DNA of 64,000 nucleotides from Pedobacter sp. WC2423 (GCF_040822065.1 NZ_CP162005.1:2232001-2296000), one strand, 5' to 3'. Shown: positions 1 to 9,522, numbered from the stretch's first letter. Translations and numbers: made by a program. The notes: generated from the sequence alone by a model not told the origin.

Positions 1-42
1 AATGCGGCAGGAACTGTGCAAACAGAAACACAAGAATCGTAA
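1..42 (+). CDS. 3' end of an upstream gene (partial)
   Basis: The first 42 bases read as an open frame of 13 codons (ending TETQES) closed by TAA, followed within 10 bases by a strong hairpin. This fits the C-terminus of a plus-strand gene that starts outside the window. The stretch is too short to identify a family, and the frame is chosen only because it ends just before the terminator-like hairpin. Confidence 0.35.
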   Translation, partial: NAAGTVQTETQES

Positions 43-50
43 ATCATTCC

Positions 51-82
51 TTACGGGAACCTCTTGCACGAGGTTCCCGTAA
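51..82 (+). terminator. Hairpin, probable terminator
   Basis: A perfect 13-bp stem (TTACGGGAACCTC at 51-63 with its complement at 70-82) encloses a 6-base loop and is followed by a short T/A run. It sits between the truncated gene at the window start and the next plus-strand gene, so it probably ends the former. Confidence 0.65.
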
Positions 83-99
83 TTTAAAAACCCATTTAT

Positions 100-483
100 A
101 TGTTTAGTTTTAGCAAGTATTATTTTGGACTTACTGTCTTATTATTTAGTATAGAGGTTTTGATTGCCTTATATGCGCATGATGAGTTCATCCGCCCTTA
201 TGCAGGAGATTTCCTGATTGTTATCTTCTTGTTTTGCCTGGTTAAAGCATTTTTAAATGTCCCTTCGAAATGGGTACTCATCAGCGTGTTATTGTTCTCT
301 TATTGTGTAGAGGCTGGTCAGTACTTTAACCTGATTCACCATTTAGGTCTGGACCAGTCAAAAATAGCTCCACTGATTTTAGGCAATTATTTCAGCTGGA
401 CAGACATGGTAGCTTATACGCTGGGTGCAGCGGTTATTTTTGTGCTACAATCATCTCCTGGGGCCTCAACCCAAGCACATTGA
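100..483 (+). CDS. DUF2809 family small membrane protein
   Basis: A 127-residue protein that is almost entirely hydrophobic, with about four predicted membrane segments. The E-x-x-Q-Y-F motif near residue 72 and the late D-M-V-A-Y-x-x-G motif match the DUF2809 family of small VanZ-like inner-membrane proteins, whose function is not established. Length is normal for the family. It stands alone behind a terminator-like hairpin and converges with the next gene, so the context gives no function. The family call rests on recalled motifs. Confidence 0.7.
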   Translation: MFSFSKYYFGLTVLLFSIEVLIALYAHDEFIRPYAGDFLIVIFLFCLVKAFLNVPSKWVLISVLLFSYCVEAGQYFNLIHHLGLDQSKIAPLILGNYFSWTDMVAYTLGAAVIFVLQSSPGASTQAH

Positions 484-604
484 AAAATGTATTGCTAAAA
501 GCAGAGACACTATCATAGATTTTTTGGAAAAAAGGAATGCATACCAGGGCTACTGTAGGTTCATCTGCTTTACCAATAATTTTTCACAATCCCTGCACCT
601 TCTC

Positions 605-1795
605 TTACTGCTTTTTAATGAACCTACCCGCTGTAACCTTCGGAATGATCACAAGCAGGTCATATCCCTTAATGATCCTTTGCATTTTAATATTTGTAAT
701 TTTCAGCCGCCCCTCGTTCAGCTCCTTTCTTAATGGAAGCAGATCAAAACAATACCACTGTTCCCCGTCGGCTATTTTAGTAATTGGCTTCAGGATCTTA
801 AGAACGCTGCTATTGGGATCAATATTTTCTGCTGGAAAACCTTCAAACGGTGAAGCCTGGCTACCAGAGATACCCAGAATCATAATGTGCAGGGAACTCT
901 TAAAATCGGCATCGTTGATGTTACTGATCAGGTTCCCGATATCGTACACGTCCAGAAGACTCTCTCCTTTTGTAAGATGGTTTGCTCCATATTTGAACAA
1001 GTTTCTTTTACCATACCAACTACTGTAAACTTTCATGAGCTGGTTTTTCATGAGCTGAACCCTCATCTCATGACTTTGGGATTTATAAATCCTGGCACTC
1101 AATTTTAGTGCATCGATAATCTTTGTTTCCTGTGTACTTAATTTAAGCAGGGACAGCCTGTCTATATTTTTCGCAAAATCATCGGTCAACAGATAAAAGG
1201 GTTTACGCTGATCCTTTAGAAAATTGTCAAAATATAATTTTGAACTATCTGCAATGAGCTTATAGAGCTCTTTTGCTTCTTTATTTCTGGTGGTCTGCTG
1301 TAACTCATTGCAAATTATCCTGTCACCAATCAGGAGTATCTGATCAGTTCCGCGGATGGTGGTATTTGATTTACTAAGTTGTTTTAGAAGTTCAAATTCC
1401 GGGGCAAAAGCATAGAAAGAAAAGGCATTTCCATAAGTGTCTGCATAGCGCTGCAATTCCACTTGCGACAGGCTTTTGATCTTTCCCTGAAGGATCTCTG
1501 CTGTAAAAGGATCGATTTCGCAGAAAAAATTCTCGAACTTGATCCTGGAAGCAATAGCAGAGGTAAAGTAAGGGATCTCATTGGTAAAATGGTCTTCGCC
1601 GATCAATACATCATTCGATACAGTTGCTTGTTTAAGAATTTTTTCCCAGCCAGAACCTGAAAATGTGCCTGCTTGTTTGGTAAAAGTTGTCACATTATTC
1701 CTGGCCAGGCTGGTAAGCAGGCTGTCTTGTGCAAAAGTGACTGAAGTTGTAGCAAAGAATAAAAATACTGAAAGTATCAGGCCCGGTCGGTTCAT
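605..1795 (-). CDS. Secreted protein of unknown function, possibly Tiki/ChaN-like
   Basis: About 396 residues from the chosen ATG at 1795, which places a clean signal peptide (MNRPGLILSVFLFFATT, cleavage after TFAQ) at the N-terminus; the longer frame adds 13 unlikely residues. The mature protein has an IGEDHFTNE motif near residue 85, resembling the G-E-x-H metal or active-site motif of the ChaN/Tiki/erythromycin-esterase-like superfamily. I infer a periplasmic or surface hydrolase-like fold but cannot name a substrate. It converges with the DUF2809 gene and lies just downstream, on the same strand, of the Tet(X)-like gene. Confidence 0.6.
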   Translation of the reverse strand: MNRPGLILSVFLFFATTSVTFAQDSLLTSLARNNVTTFTKQAGTFSGSGWEKILKQATVSNDVLIGEDHFTNEIPYFTSAIASRIKFENFFCEIDPFTAEILQGKIKSLSQVELQRYADTYGNAFSFYAFAPEFELLKQLSKSNTTIRGTDQILLIGDRIICNELQQTTRNKEAKELYKLIADSSKLYFDNFLKDQRKPFYLLTDDFAKNIDRLSLLKLSTQETKIIDALKLSARIYKSQSHEMRVQLMKNQLMKVYSSWYGKRNLFKYGANHLTKGESLLDVYDIGNLISNINDADFKSSLHIMILGISGSQASPFEGFPAENIDPNSSVLKILKPITKIADGEQWYCFDLLPLRKELNEGRLKITNIKMQRIIKGYDLLVIIPKVTAGRFIKKQ

Positions 1796-1871
1796 TTGAT
1801 GCAGTGGTCTATATTTTGGTTTACAATTAAACATCTACAATATAAAAAATTATTCAGGATTTCATTCTTAG

Positions 1872-2993
1872 TTAACTGCTGAATCTCTTTTTGAAAGAAA
1901 AGTCGGGATGAAGCATATATATTTCATTTTTGGTGGTTTCAAGCTGAGCTTCTTTCGCATAAACGAACATTTGTTGTTCATAATCGCTGATAGCATCTTC
2001 CATACTTTCAAATTTTCCGTTAGTCAGGTTCTCTGATAAAATTAATGCATCCATGAGTCCTGTATTCACTCCCTGACCTGCAAACGGCGGCATCAAATGT
2101 GCAGCATCACCGATAAGCGTTACAGGTAAAGGACGATGGTATTTCCAGGGCTTATCTATTGGCAATTTTCTGGTTGGTAAGCCAACAAAAAAAGAGGTTG
2201 AGCGGAACAATTCTTTATAGCATTCATGCCAGTGATTTAACCTGCTTGAAAGAAATGTACTGATGCTGCTGATATTTTGAAAGTCTAATTTATTCCCATC
2301 ATTCCATTCTCCAGGTTTTTTAAAAGTTACACCGTATATTAATCTGCCATTGTTATCGGGGTTTGCCACTAAATTGATGCCCCTATCTGTTGTCATCAAT
2401 AGGTTATTACCACAAAGGTTATAGAATTCCGGACATTTTATTTCAGGTTCAGGTACTTCACCCTGAATAATAAAAGTTCCGCTATCTTCTACTACTGTAT
2501 CCGTAACATAGGTTCTCCCCTTAGACATCCCACCATTAGCTACAATAACAAAATCTGCGGTTGCGTTCATTTCATTTTCAAAATGCAAAAGCCATTTACC
2601 ATTATACACTTCAAGACCTGTAAACTTCCTGTCCCAAATAACTGTACCTGCTGCTAAACTGTCAAGCATTATTTTTCTCAGCATATTTCTGCTTATTTCA
2701 GGACTATTATATTGAGGTTCTACAGAAAATAACCTGTTACCCTTTTCATCGGTTATAATTCTGCCCATAGGTTTCGCCATTGCAAAATAACTTCCGAGCA
2801 ACCCCGCTTTTTCCATTGCCTTTTGTCCTGAGCTTTCCTGCAAGTCGAGTGCACCGCCCCAAATTCTTGCTTGTGGATCTTTGTCTCTTTCAAAAACGGT
2901 TATGTCTGCACCTGTTTGCTGCAGTAATTTTGCCATGGTCAGACCAACCGGCCCTGCGCCAATAATGGCTACGCTCTTATTTTCCAGTAACAT
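1872..2993 (-). CDS. Tet(X)-like FAD-dependent monooxygenase
   Basis: A 373-residue class A flavoprotein monooxygenase, close in length to Tet(X) (388). The ATG at 2993 is chosen because the Rossmann motif GAGPVG then begins near residue 12, as in Tet(X); the upstream 40 codons look untranslated. The FAD-binding GDAAHLMPPFAGQG motif is present, and long stretches resemble Tet(X), such as TVIWDRK, VIVANGGMSK and YEQQMF. Tet(X) inactivates tetracyclines by 11a-hydroxylation using NADPH and O2. Aligned from memory, Gln192 is kept but Arg213 appears as Leu and His234 as Ile, so activity on tetracyclines is uncertain. It is divergent from an AraC regulator, 87 bp away, which may control it. Confidence 0.9.
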   Translation of the reverse strand: MLLENKSVAIIGAGPVGLTMAKLLQQTGADITVFERDKDPQARIWGGALDLQESSGQKAMEKAGLLGSYFAMAKPMGRIITDEKGNRLFSVEPQYNSPEISRNMLRKIMLDSLAAGTVIWDRKFTGLEVYNGKWLLHFENEMNATADFVIVANGGMSKGRTYVTDTVVEDSGTFIIQGEVPEPEIKCPEFYNLCGNNLLMTTDRGINLVANPDNNGRLIYGVTFKKPGEWNDGNKLDFQNISSISTFLSSRLNHWHECYKELFRSTSFFVGLPTRKLPIDKPWKYHRPLPVTLIGDAAHLMPPFAGQGVNTGLMDALILSENLTNGKFESMEDAISDYEQQMFVYAKEAQLETTKNEIYMLHPDFSFKKRFSS

Positions 2994-3080
2994 GCTTAAT
3001 TCATTAGGATACAAATTTGTTAAGTATCTTAGAGGTAAAATAACTATGTCAGACATAAAAATAGTCGTAAAAGGCCTTTC

Positions 3081-4043
3081 ATGGAAAAAGACAAGCAGCC
3101 CACAGCACCCCATATCTTAAAAAAGCTTGCTCATGTATTAGGGACAGCTGTAAAAAACAGGAGAATAGAAATCCCCGAAGAGTTTGGTAAAGGTTATTGC
3201 AGCGGATTTGTTTTTAATGCGCATATCCGAATGTTAATCATGAATTATGAACTCAATCAGGATTTACTTGTTGAGAATCCTGATCGGAATACTGCTGCGC
3301 AAATGATACTTTTTAAGTTTCAAAACATTTTCCCTAAAACAGAGACATTATCAGCGGGAAAGCAATTAAAAACAATACCCTCAGTTTTAATTGCGACCGG
3401 TAGTGTAAATACTGATGCTGTTATTCCTGTCCATACCAATACTGCGGTTATCAATATAGAGGTAGATGCAGCTTATCTGAAAGGACTATTTGACTTGCCG
3501 GAAACATCGCTGGTTTTACAAAATCTGTTACAGAATACGCAGCCTTTATTATTCGAACAAATGATTTATCCTTCCTTACAGAAAATTATAGAGGAGATTG
3601 TATCTGAATCTGTTGAGGAAACTTTTAAACTATTTTTTCTAAGGATAAAGGCAGAAGAACTGATTTGCAGACTATTAATGGAACTGGAAAAGCGGGATGA
3701 AAAACATATTTACGCTTTAAACATTCATGATATAGAAGCCATTTACCAATTAAAAGAGCAAATGCTTGAGCAGCTGGAAACTCCACCAGTTATTAAAGAA
3801 CTGGCAGTTCGTTCTGGCATGAGCCCATCTAAACTGAAACGTGTATTCAAACAAATTTTCGGCAACAGCATTTTTAACTATTACCAGGAATTCAGAATGA
3901 AAAAAGCAGCTTATTTGTTGAAAGAAGAAAAGCTATCTGTATCAGCTGCAGGCTATCAACTGGGCTTTACCAACCTCAGCCATTTTTCCAGAGTTTTTAG
4001 AGAACATATCGGAATGAAGCCGAAACAATACAGTCAGTCTTAA
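3081..4043 (+). CDS. AraC-family transcriptional regulator
   Basis: A 320-residue regulator with a C-terminal AraC-type double helix-turn-helix (about residues 230-318). The second helix-turn-helix carries the family motif GFTNLSHFSRVFREHIGMKPKQY. The N-terminal 200 residues would form an effector or dimerisation domain of unrecognised type. It is divergent from the Tet(X)-like monooxygenase with an 87-bp shared promoter region, an arrangement typical of a local regulator. The inducer is unknown. Confidence 0.9.
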   Translation: MEKDKQPTAPHILKKLAHVLGTAVKNRRIEIPEEFGKGYCSGFVFNAHIRMLIMNYELNQDLLVENPDRNTAAQMILFKFQNIFPKTETLSAGKQLKTIPSVLIATGSVNTDAVIPVHTNTAVINIEVDAAYLKGLFDLPETSLVLQNLLQNTQPLLFEQMIYPSLQKIIEEIVSESVEETFKLFFLRIKAEELICRLLMELEKRDEKHIYALNIHDIEAIYQLKEQMLEQLETPPVIKELAVRSGMSPSKLKRVFKQIFGNSIFNYYQEFRMKKAAYLLKEEKLSVSAAGYQLGFTNLSHFSRVFREHIGMKPKQYSQS

Positions 4044-4074
4044 AAGAATGGGAGCATAACCTGGTATTATTATT

Positions 4075-5517
4075 TTACCGGTGGAGTTGAATAGCAATAT
4101 CAGCCAGATTCCTCAGCCCTTGATCAAGCTGTCCATTCCACGGCATTCCATAATTTAAACGCATGCAGTTAGCAAACTGGTTTTGTAAAGTAAACAATCC
4201 TCCTGGTGCTATACTGATCCCTTTTTTAATGGCCAGCTCATATAATTCAATCGTATTTACTTTCTGGTCAAATTCCACCCACAAAACCATTCCTCCCTGC
4301 GGCCTGCTCACTTTGGTTCCTTCGGGAAAATAATCATTGATAGCGCGTATATATTGCAGACTATTGGTATGCAGTGTATTTCTTAGCTTGCGCAAGTGAT
4401 GTTCATAACGGCCAGTTTCCAGAAAATTTGCAATAACTTCCTGGGTAATGTTTGTAGAAGCAATCGCGTGGAAAAGCTTCATTCTGAGTATTTCTGATTT
4501 AAATTTCCCTGGCGCTATCCAGCCTACCCGGTAACCTGGGGCCAGCGTCTTTGAAATGGAACTGCACCAGAGTACCAATCCGCTTTCATCATAAGTTTTG
4601 CAGGTAACAGGCCGGTTAGTTCCAAAGTAAATATCACCATAAATATCATCCTCTATTAAAGGCACATGGTGCTTTTGTATAAGTCTTACTACTTCTTTTT
4701 TATGCTCATCGGGCATTAAACTTCCTAAAGGATTACTGAAGTTACTCACCAGCAGGCACAGATTAATTTTATTGGCTTCCAGTGCTTTTTTCAAAGCTTC
4801 TATTTCAATCCCGGTTTGCGGATGCGTAGGCAGCTCCAGAACCTTCAGACCAAGGCTCCTGGCCAACTGTAAAATCCCAAAATATACCGGGCTTTCTACT
4901 GCAATAGTATCTCCAGGCTTGCCCAGAGCCATCATTGCATAAGAAATGGCATTGATACAACCATTAGTCGTAATCATATTTTCATGACTTAACTCAGGTA
5001 TAGTAAAAGCATGTCTTGCAATCTGCTTTCTTAATTTCTCATTTCCCTGGATTTCCCCATAAGCAGTACCACTCCCCTTTAATTCGCGCATGGCTTGAAT
5101 CATTCCCTTATTTAATTTTGCTATAGGCAATAGTTCATCGGCAACCACCGCATGAGCCAGCGTAATATCCATTGGAGCAGCATTATTATATACTTTCTCC
5201 AGCAAATCTTCCAGCTGGATCTGACTGGTTTCAGTACTGGGTTCACTGATTTTTGGCAAAGCCGGAATTCGTGTTAACGATCCGCTGATGTAATATCCGG
5301 ATCTTGGCCTGGTTTCGATAAGTCCCTTACTTTCGAGTTCATAGTACACCTTTATAGCCGTAGTCTGGCTTGTACCATAGCGCTTACAAAATTCACGGAG
5401 CGAAGGAAGTTTATCACCTATCTCCAGTACATTATTCTTAATCTGCTGTTCTAATCCATGAGCTATCCGCTGATACAAATGGTCTTTCTGCGCTAATTTA
5501 TTTTGCATAATACTCAA
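4075..5517 (-). CDS. MocR/PdxR-type GntR regulator with aminotransferase domain
   Basis: A 480-residue fusion of an N-terminal GntR winged helix (about residues 10-80, with LPSLREFCKRYGTSQTT) and a class I aminotransferase-like domain. The pyridoxal phosphate lysine lies in SSISKTLAPGYRVGW. Proteins of this class use PLP or aminated effectors to regulate vitamin B6, GABA, taurine or amino-acid genes. The start may be the ATG at 5517 or, nine bases later, at 5508. It is divergent from a GNAT/peroxiredoxin pair; MocR genes usually lie beside their targets, so these are candidate targets. Confidence 0.9.
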   Translation of the reverse strand: MSIMQNKLAQKDHLYQRIAHGLEQQIKNNVLEIGDKLPSLREFCKRYGTSQTTAIKVYYELESKGLIETRPRSGYYISGSLTRIPALPKISEPSTETSQIQLEDLLEKVYNNAAPMDITLAHAVVADELLPIAKLNKGMIQAMRELKGSGTAYGEIQGNEKLRKQIARHAFTIPELSHENMITTNGCINAISYAMMALGKPGDTIAVESPVYFGILQLARSLGLKVLELPTHPQTGIEIEALKKALEANKINLCLLVSNFSNPLGSLMPDEHKKEVVRLIQKHHVPLIEDDIYGDIYFGTNRPVTCKTYDESGLVLWCSSISKTLAPGYRVGWIAPGKFKSEILRMKLFHAIASTNITQEVIANFLETGRYEHHLRKLRNTLHTNSLQYIRAINDYFPEGTKVSRPQGGMVLWVEFDQKVNTIELYELAIKKGISIAPGGLFTLQNQFANCMRLNYGMPWNGQLDQGLRNLADIAIQLHR

Positions 5518-5571
5518 CTGCTATGCTCAAATATATCAAAACTGCATCTGCATTCATAGCAGTATTTACCT

Positions 5572-5579
5572 TAACTTTG
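5572..5579 (+). promoter_or_regulatory. Candidate -7 promoter element (TAACTTTG)
   Basis: TAACTTTG matches the Bacteroidota -7 consensus TAnnTTTG and lies 28 bases before the ATG of the GNAT gene, a usual distance. No convincing TTG -33 element is seen. The divergent regulator gene starts only about 55 bases away, so operators would overlap here. Confidence 0.4.
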
Positions 5580-5607
5580 TTTGAATTCATAAAGACAGAA
5601 ATTTAGT

Positions 5608-6117
5608 ATGGAAATTACACATAGCACCCCCCAGGACATTGACGCAATCTTCAACCTTTACGATCAGGCGACTGAACATATGAAAAAAGTAGGTCTTCTG
5701 TTCTGGCAGGGATTTGAAAGATCACTCATTCAGAAAGAAATTAATGAAAACAGGCATTATAAGATCTTAGTAGATGGACAACTGGCCTGTACTTTTTGCA
5801 TAGCGCATAATGATCCGGCTATCTGGAAAGAAAAAGACAAAGACCCGGCAGTTTATATTCACCGTATCGCCACAAATCCTTTGTTAAGAGGCAATTCATA
5901 TGTAAAACATATCGTTGCCTGGGCAACCAGATTTGCGAAGGAAAATCAGCGTTCTTTTGTAAGATTGGATACTGGAAGTGGCAATGACAAATTGAATAAT
6001 TACTATATCAGCTGTGGCTTCAACTACCTTGGAGTTACCAAACTGGACGATGTAAGCAGTTTGCCTGCACATTATAAACACGGTTCTTTCAGTCTGTTTG
6101 AAATCCCGCTTAACTAG
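5608..6117 (+). CDS. GNAT family N-acetyltransferase
   Basis: A 169-residue GNAT-fold acetyltransferase. The region VYIHRIATNPLLRGNSYVKH (about residues 87-106) corresponds to the strand and loop that bind acetyl-CoA, and VRLDTGSGNDKLNNYYISCGF carries the late family motif. The acceptor is unknown. It is divergent from the MocR regulator and is followed after 4 bases by a peroxiredoxin gene, so the two are probably cotranscribed. Confidence 0.85.
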   Translation: MEITHSTPQDIDAIFNLYDQATEHMKKVGLLFWQGFERSLIQKEINENRHYKILVDGQLACTFCIAHNDPAIWKEKDKDPAVYIHRIATNPLLRGNSYVKHIVAWATRFAKENQRSFVRLDTGSGNDKLNNYYISCGFNYLGVTKLDDVSSLPAHYKHGSFSLFEIPLN

Positions 6118-6121
6118 CAAT

Positions 6122-6679
6122 ATGAGTGATCAGACTAATTTAGAAATACTGCCTTCGGGTTTACCTGTTCCTGAGGATGATGGAGCTTGTGATCATTTAT
6201 CAGGGTTAACTATTCCAGATCTGGCATTACGTGGCACTCATGGAGAAATAGTTGAGCTATCTGCAATTCAAGGCCGGCTGGTAATTTATTGTTATCCAAT
6301 GACCGGCCCCGCAGAAGTTCCGCTTCCTGAGGGTTGGGATGCTATCCCGGGTGCAAGAGGTTGTACGCCACAGGCCTGTTCCTTCAGGGATCATTATCAG
6401 GAATTGAAACAGTTGAATACACAGGTTTACGGAATGAGTACACAATCAACTGCGGATCAGCTGGAATCAAAAGAACGGCTGCATCTTCCTTTTGATTTGT
6501 TAAGCGATGAAAATCTGGCATTTACAAAAGCTTTAAACTTACCACTTCACGTAGTAAATGAGCTTAGTTACCTGAAAAGGGTTACCCTGATCTTTGAGGA
6601 TGGAGTAATCATTAAATATTTTTATCCTGTTTTTCCTCCCGATAAAAATGCAGAGGAAGTACTCGCGTATTTAAGATAA
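6122..6679 (+). CDS. Peroxiredoxin (AhpC/TSA family)
   Basis: About 185 residues from the ATG at 6122, four bases after the preceding stop; the longer in-frame start overlaps that gene and is not favoured. The family motif T-P-x-x-C appears as GCTPQACSF, so the Cys of TPQAC is the likely peroxidatic cysteine, with another Cys four residues earlier. The thioredoxin-like segment LVIYCYPMTGP is separated from TPQAC by an extra loop (about 20 residues) absent from classical AhpC. The late LTFI-like strand appears as VTLIFEDGVI. It would reduce peroxides in the cytoplasm using a thiol donor. Confidence 0.85.
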   Translation: MSDQTNLEILPSGLPVPEDDGACDHLSGLTIPDLALRGTHGEIVELSAIQGRLVIYCYPMTGPAEVPLPEGWDAIPGARGCTPQACSFRDHYQELKQLNTQVYGMSTQSTADQLESKERLHLPFDLLSDENLAFTKALNLPLHVVNELSYLKRVTLIFEDGVIIKYFYPVFPPDKNAEEVLAYLR

Positions 6680-6700
6680 GAGTGGATTAAATCCACTCTT
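6678..6700. terminator. Short perfect inverted repeat between convergent genes
   Basis: An 11-bp perfect repeat (AAGAGTGGATT and its complement) with a one-base centre starts inside the peroxiredoxin stop codon. It lies between convergent genes and could terminate both. Confidence 0.5.
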
Positions 6701-6742
6701 TAAATCAACTAACCGAAAAATCCGCTCATCAAAATCAATAAT

Positions 6743-9304
6743 TTACAGCCGGAATTGTAAGGTTGTTCTGATTGCAAAATTTGAAGGCTCCAATCCTGGC
6801 TCACTTAAATGTTCTTTTTGCGTTAAACGGTGTAAGAAATCTATACGGATAATCTTAAAGATATTTTCTACGCCATAACCAACCTCTACATAAGGCACAT
6901 TATTTAAACTCCGGTTCAGATTTGCACGTCCCCTTAAAAAGGCCTCATTATTTTTATTGGACAAGCTGCCTTGCAATACATTTAAAACGGCTACAGTACG
7001 TACATTCAAAGACTTTAACAGCGGAATACTGTTCGTAATCAGACCTTCCATATGCTGAGTATAGTTGAGTGAAATAAACCGGTCACTTGTAAATTCCATA
7101 AAACGCATGGTATTGAAGCTATAACGGTGATTTTCAAGTAAAGGATAAGGAATTGCACTAGGAATGTATCCTGCAGTCAGGGAATAATCCCCTATGCCCA
7201 AAATACCCATCCGTGGTCTTTGACTGATATTAAAATAGAATTTATTGTAGTTGAAATCTCCATATAAAGCCTTGGTTCCCCTGATATATCTGAAGGTTAA
7301 TATCGGATTACTATTTCCATTCCCTATAATTAATCTTTTATTGATTTTAGAGGATTCCAGCAAACGTCTGCCTGGTGTCCATTGTACCTCTGTTGCAATT
7401 TCAGAAACTTCATAGCGGTTATAAGTCCGCTGATCTGCCTGATCGTGGTAATGGAAATTAAATAATGGGTCGAAAGTACGGTGGGCCAAGGTCACTTTAC
7501 CTCTTATGGTCGGCGTAATATCAGTTTGAATGTAAGCCTGACTTATATTCTGGGTAAATGGCCCCCTTCTGATCACCCTGCCATTCCGGATAGAGGCCAT
7601 GAACACATTGTTCGTTTTATTAATAAAATTCTCGAATTGATAACCCGTCTGGCCGATATCATGCTGAAAAGAGACACCCGCCTGTATCCATGGTTTACGA
7701 GAAAAAATATAATCTACAGCACCCCTGTATTTAAAACGTTCATCTCTGAACCCATAACTCAAAAAACCGCTCAGGATTAGTTTATCACTAAAATTAGTAT
7801 TAGTAGTCGCCCCTATTCTGAGCACATTTCCTTCCAAATCGTTATAGCTATAGGTGTAAGGATAAGGGCCAAAACTTAGCTTACCCACTTTATAATAGCC
7901 ATTGATTAACATTCCGGCTATATCTGCATAAGTTTTCACCAGAGGAAGATTTTTAACAGTATCTATCATTTTATAGACTGCCTTATCAGCAGCAGTTAAG
8001 GAATCCGCCCGGTTTTTCACCCAATACTGGTCATCTTTCTTATTGACATCTTTACTCATCACCAGACTCTCTTTAAAATCAGAAACCGGGTAATTTTTAT
8101 TGACCTCAATATTTTTATTGGATAAATAGAATTTGGCAATAAAGCCGGATAATTTCTTTTGTGTGGTCCCTACGTTAACGACAATACGGGTTTGTCCTGG
8201 TAACCATGCAGTAGTTCCCTCTGCCTTGACCATAGCTTGCTGTATCCTGATCTTATTTAAAAAGTTCAGGTTTGCATCTTTTGAAACCTTACAATCAATC
8301 TGAAATAACGCATAGCTGTCACGTGTAATCCACATCACCCCATCAAAAGCCAGATCATGTGATCTTTTAGGCTTGAATTCAATTTTATAACATTCTCTGC
8401 CATTGATTTTATCATAAGCATCAATCAGCTCATAATTATAATATGTTTTCCAGTGATCACTGGTAGGCGAGATAAAGTCTTTATTTGCGAGTTTTAAAAA
8501 GTTGCTGTAAAAGTTATACTGCAAAAATGTGGACCCTACTAATTGAGAAATCAGTGTTTCATCTTCTATCCCTACTCCACTCACTTTGGTACGCAGCACA
8601 TTTTCTGTTTTCCGCTCCGGATTGGTAGTATACTTATAATCAGAAACCGTTTCGGACATAAATATGGGTAAAATAGGTGTTCCTTCTTCTCCGGCAATCT
8701 TTTGCAGATTCTCCATCAAGGGTAAAACCTGTTTGATCACCTTATTCTTCTTCATTTTCTCACTGATATTAGTGACCGATATTTCAATACGGTTATAGCT
8801 CTGATATTGATAACTTTTCAGATATTTCTGATCATTGACAGGCTTATTTTTAACCAGGTTGTCCATAATTTCCCAGGCCGGGTTCACATAACTCTTAGGA
8901 CTGATAGTAACCCCATTTAAAATACGTCCATTGACCGCCAGCTGAAAATCAACAATAGTATGAGGAGCTTTAGGCAACAGTTTTTTACCCGGCAGATAGC
9001 TGACATAGGCAGTATAGATAGAGTCGCTGGCGATATCATGAGGAATAGTCAGATGATATAAACCATCAAAATCGGAAGCAGTACCTTTAATTGTTCCATT
9101 TTTAAGCTTTACAAAAATGGTTGCATAGGGAATAGCCTCACCTGTTTGCCCATCAGTTATTTTCCCGGTTATGACCACCGGTTGTTGTGCATATACAGCA
9201 TTTATGCCTAAAACGCTGATCATTAATACAAAAAGTATATGGTATAAATGTTGTTTTTTGCCGGAAGTCTGAAATAAAAAGAAGGCGTGTTCTTTAACCT
9301 GCAT
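6743..9304 (-). CDS. DUF5686 / carboxypeptidase-like regulatory domain outer-membrane protein
   Basis: An 853-residue envelope protein. The N-terminus has a hydrophobic signal ending near VYAQQ, followed by a CarboxypepD_reg-like beta-sandwich (VITGKITDGQTGEAIPYATIF, about residues 43-125). The central part matches the DUF5686 family and the C-terminal half has alternating strands rich in aromatic residues, ending in TLQFRL, as expected for an outer-membrane beta-barrel. DUF5686 proteins are common in Bacteroidota and their function is unknown. It appears to be transcribed alone from a promoter about 220 bp upstream. Confidence 0.8.
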   Translation of the reverse strand: MQVKEHAFFLFQTSGKKQHLYHILFVLMISVLGINAVYAQQPVVITGKITDGQTGEAIPYATIFVKLKNGTIKGTASDFDGLYHLTIPHDIASDSIYTAYVSYLPGKKLLPKAPHTIVDFQLAVNGRILNGVTISPKSYVNPAWEIMDNLVKNKPVNDQKYLKSYQYQSYNRIEISVTNISEKMKKNKVIKQVLPLMENLQKIAGEEGTPILPIFMSETVSDYKYTTNPERKTENVLRTKVSGVGIEDETLISQLVGSTFLQYNFYSNFLKLANKDFISPTSDHWKTYYNYELIDAYDKINGRECYKIEFKPKRSHDLAFDGVMWITRDSYALFQIDCKVSKDANLNFLNKIRIQQAMVKAEGTTAWLPGQTRIVVNVGTTQKKLSGFIAKFYLSNKNIEVNKNYPVSDFKESLVMSKDVNKKDDQYWVKNRADSLTAADKAVYKMIDTVKNLPLVKTYADIAGMLINGYYKVGKLSFGPYPYTYSYNDLEGNVLRIGATTNTNFSDKLILSGFLSYGFRDERFKYRGAVDYIFSRKPWIQAGVSFQHDIGQTGYQFENFINKTNNVFMASIRNGRVIRRGPFTQNISQAYIQTDITPTIRGKVTLAHRTFDPLFNFHYHDQADQRTYNRYEVSEIATEVQWTPGRRLLESSKINKRLIIGNGNSNPILTFRYIRGTKALYGDFNYNKFYFNISQRPRMGILGIGDYSLTAGYIPSAIPYPLLENHRYSFNTMRFMEFTSDRFISLNYTQHMEGLITNSIPLLKSLNVRTVAVLNVLQGSLSNKNNEAFLRGRANLNRSLNNVPYVEVGYGVENIFKIIRIDFLHRLTQKEHLSEPGLEPSNFAIRTTLQFRL

Positions 9305-9522
9305 AGCGTAATAAATTGTTAAAGCTGAGATTTGCGTTCAATTCTTATAGATTGTAATTACAATTTAAAGACTATTTATATAATGTCAATGCTAATAAAT
9401 AATTTTGGGACTGCGCTGAGAAGCCTTTAGCAAAGGCGGATTAATTTTACTGCGATATGGATTTCATTGACAAATATTAACGTGAACATCAATTGTTTGG
9501 ATGTTTTGAAACAAAACTGTTA

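Noticed and set aside
537..1028. 163-codon open frame on the plus strand
   Set aside because: It overlaps the minus-strand secreted protein, which has a signal peptide and motif; the plus frame has no coding character.
1872..2993. Calling the monooxygenase a proven tetracycline-resistance gene
   Set aside because: Two drug-contact residues appear changed in a recalled alignment and there is no mobile context, so only a Tet(X)-like label is supported.
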